Shown in pieces: positions 17,101 through 24,243 of a stretch of DNA of 48,098 bases. This DNA comes from Ralstonia sp. ASV6 (GTDB taxonomy: Bacteria; Pseudomonadota; Gammaproteobacteria; Burkholderiales; Burkholderiaceae). The notes under the pieces were generated by a model. It made no database searches, was not told where the DNA came from, and saw only the letters and a program-made list of their open reading frames with translations. Location of the stretch: NCBI RefSeq assembly GCF_016429285.1, contig NZ_JAELUI010000026.1:1-48098 (forward strand), written 5' to 3'. The position numbers and the translations under genes are program-made. How positions within the stretch are numbered: position 1 is the stretch's first letter; each line of letters opens with the position of its first letter.

Positions 17101-18366
17101 CAGATTGGCGATGGTTCGGTGGGCCTGGTGCAACAAGACACGACCACCCGCAACATCACCGTAGCCGCTGGCACCGACGGAGGCGTGGTGGATTTGACCG
17201 GCACGGCGGGCGCACGCAAGCTGACGGGGGTGGCGAACGGCACGAGCGACCACGATGCAGTGAATGTGAGCCAGCTCAAGCAGAGCGGTTTGATCGACAA
17301 CAACGGCAATGCGCTGGCAGCCGTGACGTATGACGTGAACACAGACGGTTCGGTCAACTACAGCAGCGTGACGCTTGGCGGCCAGAATGCAGCAGGCCCG
17401 GTGCAGCTCCATAACGTCGCAGATGGCACGGCAGAAACCGACGCCGTGAACCTGCGCCAACTCAAGCAAGCCGGCCTGGTCGACAACAACGGCAACACGC
17501 TGGACGCCGTGACCTACGACGCAGGTTCAAACCGCACGCAGGTCACCTTCGGCAATGCGGGGGCACCGGTGCTGCTGTCGAACGTGCAAGCCGGCATGGC
17601 GGATACGGACGCGGCCAATGTCGGCCAGTTGCGTGGCCTGGCCAGCGGGCTGGGCGGCGGAGCCGGGATCGGTGCAGACGGTGCATACATCGCGCCGAGC
17701 TATACCTTCAACGACGTGACCTACAACAACGTGGGTGACGCCTTGAGCGGGTTGGCAACGCAGATTGGCCAGACCGGCGACCGCATCACCACGGTTGAGA
17801 AAGTGATCTCCACGGGTGAGTCCAACGCACACGTTGCCACCAGCGGCGATCAAGCCAACGCGGCCTCGGCAACCGGCGGCGACGCGGTGGCAATTGGTGC
17901 CGGCGCCTCGGCATCGAACACGAACAGCGTGGCGCTGGGCGCGGGCTCGACCACAGATCGTGACAACACGGTCTCGGTCGGCTCGGCCGGCAGCGAGCGC
18001 GCCATCACCAACGTGGCAGATGCCGTGATGAGCACCGATGCCGTCAACAAGCGCACGATGGATACAGCAGTGGCAGGCGCCAAGAGCTACACCGACCAGC
18101 AGATCGGCATGGTGCAGCAAGCACTGGGAGATGTCTCGCGCAAGGCCTACTCCGGCATTGCCGGTGCCACGGCGCTCACCATGATCCCGGATGTGGATCA
18201 GGGCAAGACGATTGCGGTGGGCGTAGGCGTGGGCTCGTATCAGGGCTATGCAGCATCTGCCATCGGGGTGAGCGCGCGCCTGAACGATCGCATCAAGGTC
18301 AAGATGGGCGCGAGTGTGAGCGGTGCAGGCACCACCTACGGCGCAGGCGCGTCGTATCAGTGGTAA
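14107..18366 (+). CDS. Trimeric autotransporter adhesin (YadA/Hia-like)
   Basis: 1419 residues from ATG 14107, with AGGAG 7 nt upstream. The N-terminus is an extended signal peptide region (ESPR) MNKTYRSIFNTATGTWVAASE followed by the hydrophobic core, cleaved near SFAYVAG. The passenger is a long run of YadA-head repeats (TAIGxxAxAxGxNxxALG), neck motifs (ADTDAVNVxQL, repeated many times) and coiled-coil stalk segments (LGDQITTVNNNLT, LDGRVTNNETNI). The last 100 residues are the YadA anchor: a coiled coil (KSYTDQQIGMVQQ) and four strands ending GAGASYQW with terminal aromatic Trp. The product is an outer-membrane trimer for adhesion or autoaggregation. It lies between two RcsB-like regulators and is probably their target. 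Confidence 0.95.
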   Translation: MNKTYRSIFNTATGTWVAASETAKSRRKSGGQRTLARVSVVLAAVTLSLGATQSFAYVAGTGAQQGNANNTVIGDNANGSAAGCNSTYLPGSACSTIIGNSASSTAGATTVIGDHASATGSNSTAIGAYASAAQWSQAIGAGAAATGGWATAIGQSAQATATNTTAIGTNSTALGNGATALGSGAHATQQDSFAMGWNANATAQGSMAFGTSVTSAGVNAVALGMGAKTTANDSVALGSASVADRANTISVGAQGSERQVVNMAAGVADTDAVNVSQLKPVLTGLGGGASIDPATGVVTGPTYKVQGGTQDNVGAALDALNDGVNDRVAYDKNGDGSTNYNSVTLGNGLASGPVALHNVAPGVADLDAVNMSQLNATNAQVAQNTTAIENMANGSRFIAAFQNTGTAASAPVGPNSLAVGQSAVASGNAANAFGSSARATNNGATAVGNSASAGGNNATAIGYGSNASGGNAFAIGTSSAAAAQGSVAMGANAKVNASASSSTALGYGATVAANVTSAVALGASSTNTRSNTVSMGSTGNERQVTNVAAGTADTDAVNVNQLSAATTQLGDQITTVNNNLTTLGDQITAGQIGLVQQAAAGADLTVGAGTDGTRVNFADKDGNTRTLANVSDGIADTDAVNVGQLNTTATQLGDQITTVNNNVTKLGDQISSGQVGLVQQAAAGADLTVGAGTDGARVNFADRSGATRTLANVSAGTAATDAVNVQQLRTELANASASDMAYFQADGWSNKADVAKVAAGSRGVAIGANANATGENSVALGADSVADRDNVVSVGWGMGGNGTRQIINVANGNENTDAVNVQQLKPVIAGLGGGAKIDANTGVVTGPTYNVQGGTQNDVGTALDALDTGLTTAQGDIANLDGRVTNNETNITDLQKQIGDGSVGLVQQDATTRNITVAAGTDGGVVDFTGKAGARQLTGVADGTVTDGSTDAVNGSQLYATNQQVAKNTGDITTINSNVTALDGRVTTNETNITNLQKQIGDGSVGLVQQDTTTRNITVAAGTDGGVVDLTGTAGARKLTGVANGTSDHDAVNVSQLKQSGLIDNNGNALAAVTYDVNTDGSVNYSSVTLGGQNAAGPVQLHNVADGTAETDAVNLRQLKQAGLVDNNGNTLDAVTYDAGSNRTQVTFGNAGAPVLLSNVQAGMADTDAANVGQLRGLASGLGGGAGIGADGAYIAPSYTFNDVTYNNVGDALSGLATQIGQTGDRITTVEKVISTGESNAHVATSGDQANAASATGGDAVAIGAGASASNTNSVALGAGSTTDRDNTVSVGSAGSERAITNVADAVMSTDAVNKRTMDTAVAGAKSYTDQQIGMVQQALGDVSRKAYSGIAGATALTMIPDVDQGKTIAVGVGVGSYQGYAASAIGVSARLNDRIKVKMGASVSGAGTTYGAGASYQW
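15811..16308 (+). repeat. Tandem duplication inside the autotransporter (83-codon unit)
   Basis: Units 15811-16059 and 16060-16308 encode nearly the same segment: LGDQITTVNNN..., GLVQQAAAGADLTVGAGTDG and a neck motif TDAVNV. The period is 249 bp, in frame. Confidence 0.75.
16744..17300 (+). repeat. Second duplication inside the autotransporter (102-codon period)
   Basis: Segments starting at 16744 and 17050 both encode LDGRVT-N-NETNIT followed by LQKQIGDGSVGLVQQD and TTRNITVAAGTDGGVVD. They are offset by 306 bp. The second unit diverges after the neck motif (end approximate). Confidence 0.7.
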
Positions 18367-18371
18367 CGCAG

Positions 18372-18399
18372 TCAATCAATCAATCGATCGATCGATCGG
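18372..18399. repeat. Short tetranucleotide tracts after the autotransporter stop
   Basis: (TCAA)3 at 18372-18383, then TCGA three times and TCGG to 18399. The tract is outside the coding sequence, between the TAA stop and the terminator. Confidence 0.7.
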
Positions 18400-18404
18400 C
18401 ACAG

Positions 18405-18432
18405 AACGGCCCCCGTCTTTGGGGGCCGTTTT
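18405..18432 (+). terminator. Intrinsic terminator of the autotransporter gene
   Basis: A 10-bp perfect GC-rich stem, AACGGCCCCC (18405-18414) with GGGGGCCGTT (18421-18430), 6-nt loop, ending in a run of four T (18429-18432). It is 38 bp after the stop and only 32 bp before the next start codon. Confidence 0.85.
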
Positions 18433-18464
18433 CTCGCCACCGATCCGGACGTGTGTTGAATCCA

Positions 18465-19145
18465 ATGAAAACTCCCATTCGACTGTTGCTCGCTGACGAT
18501 CACCCCGCCGTCATCGCCGGCGTGCGCGCGGCGATCGAGCCAATCAGCGACATCAGCATCATCGATACGGCCTGTAGCTCCACCGAGGTGGTCGCACTCC
18601 TGGATCGCCAGCCGTGCGACGTGCTGCTGACCGACTACGCCATGCCCGGCGGGGATTACGGAGACGGTGTTCCGTTGCTCTCGTTCCTCATGCGTCGCTA
18701 CCCGGCCTTGCGCATTGTCGTGCTGACGATGCTGGACAACCCGGCAATCCTGTCGGGAATCATCGCCACAGGTGTACAGGGCGTGCTGAGCAAATCCGAC
18801 GATGTCGAACACATCGTGCTTGGGGTGCGCTCCGCGATGGGGGGGAAGACGTACTTCTCGCCAACCATGCAAGCGATCTTCAACACAACGCGCGAGTTGC
18901 AAGGCCCCGGCATGCGCCCCCTGAGCCGCCGAGAGACCGAGGTTGTCCGCCTGTTCGTGTCGGGCTTGTCGATTGGTGAGATCGCGCAGCGCCTGCAAAG
19001 AGGCAAGCAGACCGTCAGCACGCAGAAGATGATGGCCATGCGAAAGCTCGGCATTGAGCGCGAAGCAGACCTGTTCCGCTATGCCATCGAGGTGGGATTG
19101 GTCTCTTCATCGGCAGCACTGCCGGATGCCCATCCGCGGTCCTGA
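18465..19145 (+). CDS. RcsB-like (NarL/FixJ family) response regulator, copy 2
   Basis: 226 residues from ATG 18465; the ribosome binding site is weak. The receiver has Asp11/Asp12, phospho-acceptor Asp57 (LTDYAMPGGDYGDG) and Lys near 110 (LSKSDD). The LuxR-type helix-turn-helix LSRRETEVVRLFVSGLSIGEIAQRLQRGKQTVSTQK has nearly the same recognition helix as the regulator at 12890. The two are clear paralogues, aligned without gaps across most of their length. There is no second hybrid kinase nearby, so both may take phosphate from the kinase at 9063-12446. It is placed between the autotransporter and the fimbrial operon. A strong terminator 32 bp upstream leaves little room for its own promoter. 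Confidence 0.9.
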   Translation: MKTPIRLLLADDHPAVIAGVRAAIEPISDISIIDTACSSTEVVALLDRQPCDVLLTDYAMPGGDYGDGVPLLSFLMRRYPALRIVVLTMLDNPAILSGIIATGVQGVLSKSDDVEHIVLGVRSAMGGKTYFSPTMQAIFNTTRELQGPGMRPLSRRETEVVRLFVSGLSIGEIAQRLQRGKQTVSTQKMMAMRKLGIEREADLFRYAIEVGLVSSSAALPDAHPRS

Positions 19146-19294
19146 CACGCACGTCCTCCCGGTTTCGTTGTCAGCGTGCACCTCGCAGTGCATTTCGAAC
19201 GCGTCCGATTTCGGACTGACGGCGTACTGCCAATAATCGCATCGCGTGCACAAACACCGCATCGCATCTAACAACTTCTTTGAACTGAAACCCC

Positions 19295-19813
19295 ATGAAA
19301 AAAGCTCTCGCAGCCGCTGCACTTGCAGCCCTGTCCGCATCCGCCCTTGCTGCCGGCACCGGCAACCCGGGCACCATCACGTTCAACGGTGAAATCGTTG
19401 CAGGCGCCTGCGGCATCAGCGGCGACACGCTGGACCAGACCGTCTCGCTGGGCCAGGTTCCGGCCAACACGTTCGCCAAGCTGGGGGACCGTTCGCAAGC
19501 CACGCCGTTCAACATCCAGCTGACCGACTGCGACACGACCACCGCCAAGAACGCGTTCTTCACGTTCACCGGCACGGCCGACACGGTCACCCCGGGCCTG
19601 TTCGCCACCACCGGCAGCGCCAGCAACGTGGGTGTGCGCCTGCAAAGTGCCGCCGGCGAATACCTGGACAACGGTACCGAACAGAAGGCCCCGGTCGTGC
19701 TGTCCAACGGCAACAACACCGTTCAGTTCGCTGCCATGTACGAAGCGACCGCCGCAACGGTCACGCCGGGCCTGGCCAACTCGGTGGCCAACTTCACCGT
19801 GCGTTACCAGTAA
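19295..19813 (+). CDS. Type 1-like major fimbrial subunit
   Basis: 172 residues. A signal peptide (1-20, MKKALAAAALAALSASALAA) is followed by a pilin domain with the conserved disulfide pair Cys39 (GEIVAGACGI) and Cys79 (LTDCD), and a C-terminal NSVANFTVRYQ strand with the penultimate Tyr used in donor-strand exchange. It should be secreted to the periplasm, bound by the chaperone at 22415 and assembled through the usher at 19929. First gene of a four-gene chaperone-usher operon. There is a 149-bp region upstream after the RcsB-like gene, in which I could not call a promoter. The ribosome binding site is weak. Confidence 0.92.
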   Translation: MKKALAAAALAALSASALAAGTGNPGTITFNGEIVAGACGISGDTLDQTVSLGQVPANTFAKLGDRSQATPFNIQLTDCDTTTAKNAFFTFTGTADTVTPGLFATTGSASNVGVRLQSAAGEYLDNGTEQKAPVVLSNGNNTVQFAAMYEATAATVTPGLANSVANFTVRYQ

Positions 19814-19854
19814 AGACAGTGCTACGTGCGCCCGACACATCGGGTGCACTTTTG

Positions 19855-19876
19855 GGGGGCGCGAGCCCCCTTTTTT
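19855..19876 (+). terminator. Intrinsic terminator between pilin and usher genes
   Basis: GGGGGC (19855-19860), loop GCGA, GCCCCC (19865-19870), followed by TTTTTT (19871-19876). It lies 41 bp after the pilin stop and inside the operon, so it should lower usher, chaperone and adhesin expression relative to the pilin. Confidence 0.85.
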
Positions 19877-19928
19877 CTTCCTTTTCTCCGCCTCGCCTGC
19901 CGGAAGTGCCCCCCCCGGCCTCATCGAC

Positions 19929-22418
19929 GTGAACCTCAAGCTACGCGTGCTCTGCGCCAGCCTTGCCGCCCTCGGTCTAACAGCACATGCTCGGGCGACC
20001 GAATTCAATTCATCGTTCCTCAGCATCGATGGGGCAAACGACGTGGACCTCTCGCAGTTCGCGCGCGCAGACTACACACCACCGGGCACCTACCTGCTGG
20101 ACGTGGTACTCAACGGTCAGCTGCTGCAACGCGAGAGCATCGTGTTCGTGCCGTCATCGTCAGATCCCGGCATCAGCCAAGCCTGCCTGCCGGCAGCCCT
20201 GGTGGATCAGTTTGGCTTGAAAGCAGCCATTCGAAACGCATTGCCCACTACGCAGGAGAGCAACTGTGTCGACCTCGGCACCATTGAAGGCGCCTCTGTC
20301 CGGCACAACAAGGGCAAGGGGCAGCTCCAGATCACAGTGCCGCAGGTGGCACTGGAATATGCAGACCCGAACTACATTCCGCCGCAGCGTTGGAGTGATG
20401 GCATTCCGGGCGCGATGCTCGACTATCGCGTCATCGGCACCACACAGAATGCACCCGGCGGAACCACCAATACGCTGCAAGCCTACGGCACAGTCGGCGC
20501 AAATGCGGGCGGCTGGCGCCTGCGGGGCGACTATCAAGCGCAGACATCCTCTGGCTCGGCGGCCAACTTTGGCGGCTCAAGCAGCGCGTTCCAGTTCAAT
20601 CGCCTGTACGCCTATCGCGCGCTGCCCAGCATTCAGTCGACGATCTCGCTCGGGCAGACGTACCTGAGCTCCGACATCTTTGACACGTTCGCACTGGACG
20701 GCGCAGCCATCCAGAGCGACGACCGCATGTTGCCGCCCGGCATGCGCGGATACGCCGCGCCCATCACCGGCGTGGCACGCACATACGCCATGGTGACGGT
20801 ATCGCAGCAGGGGCGCGTGCTGTATGCCACGCGCGTGCCCCCCGGTGCGTTTGCGTTGCAGGATTTTTCCGCCAACGTGCAAGGCACGCTGGACGTCACC
20901 GTGCAGGAAGAAGATGGGTCGGAGCAGCACTTCACCGTCACCACCTCTGCGGTGCCTTTCCTCGCACGCGAGGGAGAATTGCGCTACAAGGCCGCCGCGG
21001 GCCAGCCGCGCTTGTTTGGTGGGAATGGCATCTCGCCCACCTTCGGTTTTGTTGAAGCCGCTTATGGCCTTCCTCACGAGCTGACGGTCTACGGCGGTAC
21101 CATCGGGGCAGACGGCTATGCATCGGTAGCGTCTGGCATGGGTAAGAACCTGGGCAAACTGGGCGCTATCTCTGCAGACGTGACCTTCGCCCGTGCCCGC
21201 CTATGGTGGAACGGCGATACGCAAACGGGCCGCTCGTATCGCTTCAACTACGCCAAGCATTTCGACACGCTCGATTCGGACCTGCGCTTTTTCGGTTACC
21301 GCTTTTCTGATCGCACCTACACCAGCTTCCCGCAATTCTTTGGCGACCCGACCGCTGCCGGCCTGGCTGGCAGCCGCCAACGGGTTTCCTTGTCATTGGC
21401 CAAACGACTGGGCGATGTCTCAGCCTTCTTGTCGTTGGACCACACCAGCTATTGGAACCGCTCGCCGGATGATCGCCTTGGGTTGACGCTGACGCGCACG
21501 GTGTCGATCGGCTCGGTACGCAACATCTCGCTCAACGTGTCGGCGTACCGCACGCGCGGCGTGACGGGCAACGGCAATCAGGTCTTCCTGGCGATGACGA
21601 TTCCGCTGGGCAACCGTCAAGTGGTGTCGACCAGCGTCACATCCTCCAGCACGGGCGGCACCAACATCAGCACGGGCTACTCCGGCGGTGACGACCATGG
21701 ACTGAGCTATGCCGCCTACGCCGGCACCAACGACGGTCGTGCATCGTTCAGCGCCAACGTGCGCAAGCAGACCAGCGCAGTGCAAGTCAATGCGCAGGCC
21801 TCGGCCACCGGCAATGCCTACAGCGCAGCCTCGCTTGAGTTGGATGGCTCCTTGGTGGCAACGCAATACGGGATCGAGCCGCACGCGGTCGGCACCAATG
21901 GTGATACGCGTCTCCTTGTTTCGTCTGACGGCGTGCCGGATGTGGCCTTCTCCGGCTCGCAGGCCAGGACGGACGCCCGCGGCTATGCCGTGATCGGCTC
22001 GGTGGCGCCGTTCAACCCGTATGACGCCCGCGTCAATACCAACGCCATGTCACTGGAGACCACGGTGGCCAATCCTGTACAGCGCGTCGTCCTGACGGAT
22101 GGCGCCATCGGCTTCCTGCGCTTTGACGCCACGCACGGAAGCAACGCCTTGGTGGCACTGACACTGCCATCGGGCAAAGAAGTGCCGTTTGGGGCTTCCG
22201 TCATCGACCTGACCAGCGGCAAGGAGTTGGGCATCGTTGGCGAACATGGCGTCGTGTATCTCGCAGGCGTTCGATCGGACACCGTGCTGTCCGTCCGGCA
22301 AGCGGACCATGCCGTCTGTGAAGTCGGCCCCGTCAAGCAAACGCTCCACCTGACGCCAGACCCCATCCCGATGTCCTGCGTGGCGTCGGCCACCCCCACT
22401 CCGACACCCTCATCATGA
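19929..22418 (+). CDS. Fimbrial outer-membrane usher (PapC/FimD family)
   Basis: 829 residues from GTG 19929, the only in-frame start that gives a clean signal peptide (LRVLCASLAALGLTAHARA); no good ribosome binding site is visible. The usher N-terminal domain begins FNSSFLSIDGANDVDLSQF, then DYTPPGTYLLDVVLNG. The long beta-barrel with plug follows (GFVEAAYGLPHELTVYGG, FRYSLSLAKRLG-type strands), and the C-terminal domain has a Cys pair in HAVCEVGP...PMSC. It translocates chaperone-subunit complexes. Its stop overlaps the chaperone start as ATGA, implying translational coupling. Confidence 0.92.
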   Translation: MNLKLRVLCASLAALGLTAHARATEFNSSFLSIDGANDVDLSQFARADYTPPGTYLLDVVLNGQLLQRESIVFVPSSSDPGISQACLPAALVDQFGLKAAIRNALPTTQESNCVDLGTIEGASVRHNKGKGQLQITVPQVALEYADPNYIPPQRWSDGIPGAMLDYRVIGTTQNAPGGTTNTLQAYGTVGANAGGWRLRGDYQAQTSSGSAANFGGSSSAFQFNRLYAYRALPSIQSTISLGQTYLSSDIFDTFALDGAAIQSDDRMLPPGMRGYAAPITGVARTYAMVTVSQQGRVLYATRVPPGAFALQDFSANVQGTLDVTVQEEDGSEQHFTVTTSAVPFLAREGELRYKAAAGQPRLFGGNGISPTFGFVEAAYGLPHELTVYGGTIGADGYASVASGMGKNLGKLGAISADVTFARARLWWNGDTQTGRSYRFNYAKHFDTLDSDLRFFGYRFSDRTYTSFPQFFGDPTAAGLAGSRQRVSLSLAKRLGDVSAFLSLDHTSYWNRSPDDRLGLTLTRTVSIGSVRNISLNVSAYRTRGVTGNGNQVFLAMTIPLGNRQVVSTSVTSSSTGGTNISTGYSGGDDHGLSYAAYAGTNDGRASFSANVRKQTSAVQVNAQASATGNAYSAASLELDGSLVATQYGIEPHAVGTNGDTRLLVSSDGVPDVAFSGSQARTDARGYAVIGSVAPFNPYDARVNTNAMSLETTVANPVQRVVLTDGAIGFLRFDATHGSNALVALTLPSGKEVPFGASVIDLTSGKELGIVGEHGVVYLAGVRSDTVLSVRQADHAVCEVGPVKQTLHLTPDPIPMSCVASATPTPTPSS

Positions 22419-23155
22419 AGCGACGCTTTCCTACCCATTTCTACCGGCTAGCCAGTATTGCCCTCACCCTGCAACTGTGTGCCGCAGCCGCTCAGGCTGC
22501 CGTGGTGCCGGATCGCACCCGAGTCATCTATAACGCCGATGCGCAATCGGAAAGCCTGACCATCGCCAACAAGAGCACGACCTACCCCTACGTCGTGCAG
22601 TCATGGATTGAAGACAGCGCTGGCAAACGCATCACATCGCCATTCATGGTGCTGCCGCCACTGCAGCGCATCGAGCCAAACGAGCGCAACGTCCTGCGTA
22701 TCGTGAAACTGCCGGGCGATGCGCTGCCCACCGACCGCGAATCGGTGTTCTACCTGAACGTACGCGAGATCCCACCCAAGACCGACGCGCAGAACGCGAT
22801 CCAGATCGCCCTGCACTCCAAGATCAAGCTGTTCTATCGGCCCAAGGGTGTACAGCCCAAGCAGGATGAAGATGTGTCTCTGGCGATGACGCTGCGGCTG
22901 GATGCTGCACATCACAAGCTGGTGTTCGATAACCCGACGCCTTATCACGTCACCGTGGTTGAGTTGGCCGCCGGTGAAGAGAAGAAGACGCTCAAGTTCG
23001 ACGCTGTGATGATCGAGCCCAAGGCCAATGCCGAAGTGGACTTCACCGGCACGTTGCCCAGCACGCTCTATGTGTCGCACATGAACGATTGGGGCGGGCA
23101 GAACGCTGTCAAGTATGCGTGTGACGCCACCCTTTGCCGGAGCGTGCAGCCATGA
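22415..23155 (+). CDS. Periplasmic pilus chaperone (PapD-like)
   Basis: 246 residues, start overlapping the usher stop (ATGA at 22415-22418). Signal peptide 1-28 (ends AAAAQAA). The PapD fold is shown by VVPDRTRVIYNADAQSESLTIANKS (strand A1 with the conserved Arg), the PFMVLPPLQRIEPNERNVLRIV block with the G1-type motif, the signature ESVFYLNVREIPPK, and IKLFYRPKG with its Lys. It caps and stabilises pilin subunits by donor-strand complementation. The stop overlaps the adhesin start as ATGA. Confidence 0.93.
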   Translation: MKRRFPTHFYRLASIALTLQLCAAAAQAAVVPDRTRVIYNADAQSESLTIANKSTTYPYVVQSWIEDSAGKRITSPFMVLPPLQRIEPNERNVLRIVKLPGDALPTDRESVFYLNVREIPPKTDAQNAIQIALHSKIKLFYRPKGVQPKQDEDVSLAMTLRLDAAHHKLVFDNPTPYHVTVVELAAGEEKKTLKFDAVMIEPKANAEVDFTGTLPSTLYVSHMNDWGGQNAVKYACDATLCRSVQP

Positions 23156-24168
23156 CAACGCATTGCGGCTTCTTGCGGCGGGCGGTACTGCAAGCACTGC
23201 TTGGCCTGGCTTTTCTCTTGGGCTCGCATTCGGCACTGGCAGTGCGCTGCCTCACCTCGGGCGGTGCTGATCAATTCATCGAACCCATCGGCTCGGTCCA
23301 AACCTATCCGGTCAACGCTCCCGATGGTTACGTCATCTGGATCTCGCCCACCCGCACTACCACGGGTGTCTGCTACAAGGATCTGGGCGGCGGGTCCTTG
23401 ACCTACGACGATCCGATCTCCTTCTATGCCAACCCGGCCAAGATGGACCCAGCTGCATGGGGGCTGGAAATCGGTATCCGTTACAACGGCGTCGACTACT
23501 TTGGTGCGGGCAATCTGCCCGGCACGGGCGTGCCAACAGGCTATGTGGTGCCGCCCTGCTCAAGCAGCGACTATTCTGCGGGCCTCTGCCCGAAGGTTCC
23601 GGTCAGCATCAGCTATCAGGTGGTGGTACGCAAGCGTGGTACCTGGGTGGGTGTGCCGCAAGACACCTATCCAGCATTCCAGTTCGATGGTCTGAATGGC
23701 ATCAACTGCTGCAACACGAGTTTCCGGTACATCCTGAGCGGGCTGGACAACCTGAAACCCACGCCGTGCATCGTTGATGTAACCGTCACACCTGAGCCCG
23801 GCATTGTCGACTTCGGGCAAGTGCAGGCCACACCCACGGGGTTCTCACCGACCGCCCCCGCCAAGCCGTTCAGTCTGGCGCTGAACAAGACGCAGTGCAC
23901 AACAGGGGTCAACATCAACGGCTACTTTGAAACCGCCAATCCGGTGCAGAACAACCTGATCCTGCCCACGGCCGACAGCAACTTCGGCATCAGCATCCAG
24001 GATCAGCACGGACAGCAGTTGCCGATCGGCGAGCCGTTTCCGCTGGCGAATTTTGGTGCCACCGACACCCACATCGACGTGCCCATGAGCGCCACGCTCA
24101 AACCGCTCGGCGCGCCGAAGATCGGGCCATTCACAGCCGTGGTGACAGTGCAGATCCTGTACGACTGA
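23152..24168 (+). CDS. Two-domain fimbrial tip adhesin
   Basis: 338 residues, starting at ATG 23152 in an ATGA overlap with the chaperone stop. Signal peptide 1-30 (LLGLAFLLGSHSALA). The N-terminal half (about 31-200) has several Cys and no pilin motifs, as in FimH-like lectin domains. The C-terminal half (about 205-338) is pilin-like: PTPCIVDVTVTPEPGIVDFGQV, NKTQCTTGVNINGYF and a final TAVVTVQILYD strand. It is probably the tip adhesin. The ligand cannot be inferred. The operon has no separate minor subunits, so the fimbria may consist only of FimA-like pilin and this protein. Confidence 0.82.
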   Translation: MTTHCGFLRRAVLQALLGLAFLLGSHSALAVRCLTSGGADQFIEPIGSVQTYPVNAPDGYVIWISPTRTTTGVCYKDLGGGSLTYDDPISFYANPAKMDPAAWGLEIGIRYNGVDYFGAGNLPGTGVPTGYVVPPCSSSDYSAGLCPKVPVSISYQVVVRKRGTWVGVPQDTYPAFQFDGLNGINCCNTSFRYILSGLDNLKPTPCIVDVTVTPEPGIVDFGQVQATPTGFSPTAPAKPFSLALNKTQCTTGVNINGYFETANPVQNNLILPTADSNFGISIQDQHGQQLPIGEPFPLANFGATDTHIDVPMSATLKPLGAPKIGPFTAVVTVQILYD

Positions 24169-24243
24169 CAGGGCGGCGGCACCGCTCAGGCAGCGCGGAT
24201 ACCTGATAATGTTCGCCACCGCCCACCTCTCGACCACCAACTC

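Noticed and set aside
15706-17469. 587-codon minus-strand frame inside the autotransporter
   Set aside because: It only mirrors the repetitive autotransporter sequence; its own repeats follow the repeats of the sense gene.
18372-18399. Tetranucleotide tract as a phase-variation switch of the autotransporter
   Set aside because: The tract is after the stop codon and has few copies, so it cannot shift the reading frame of the adhesin.
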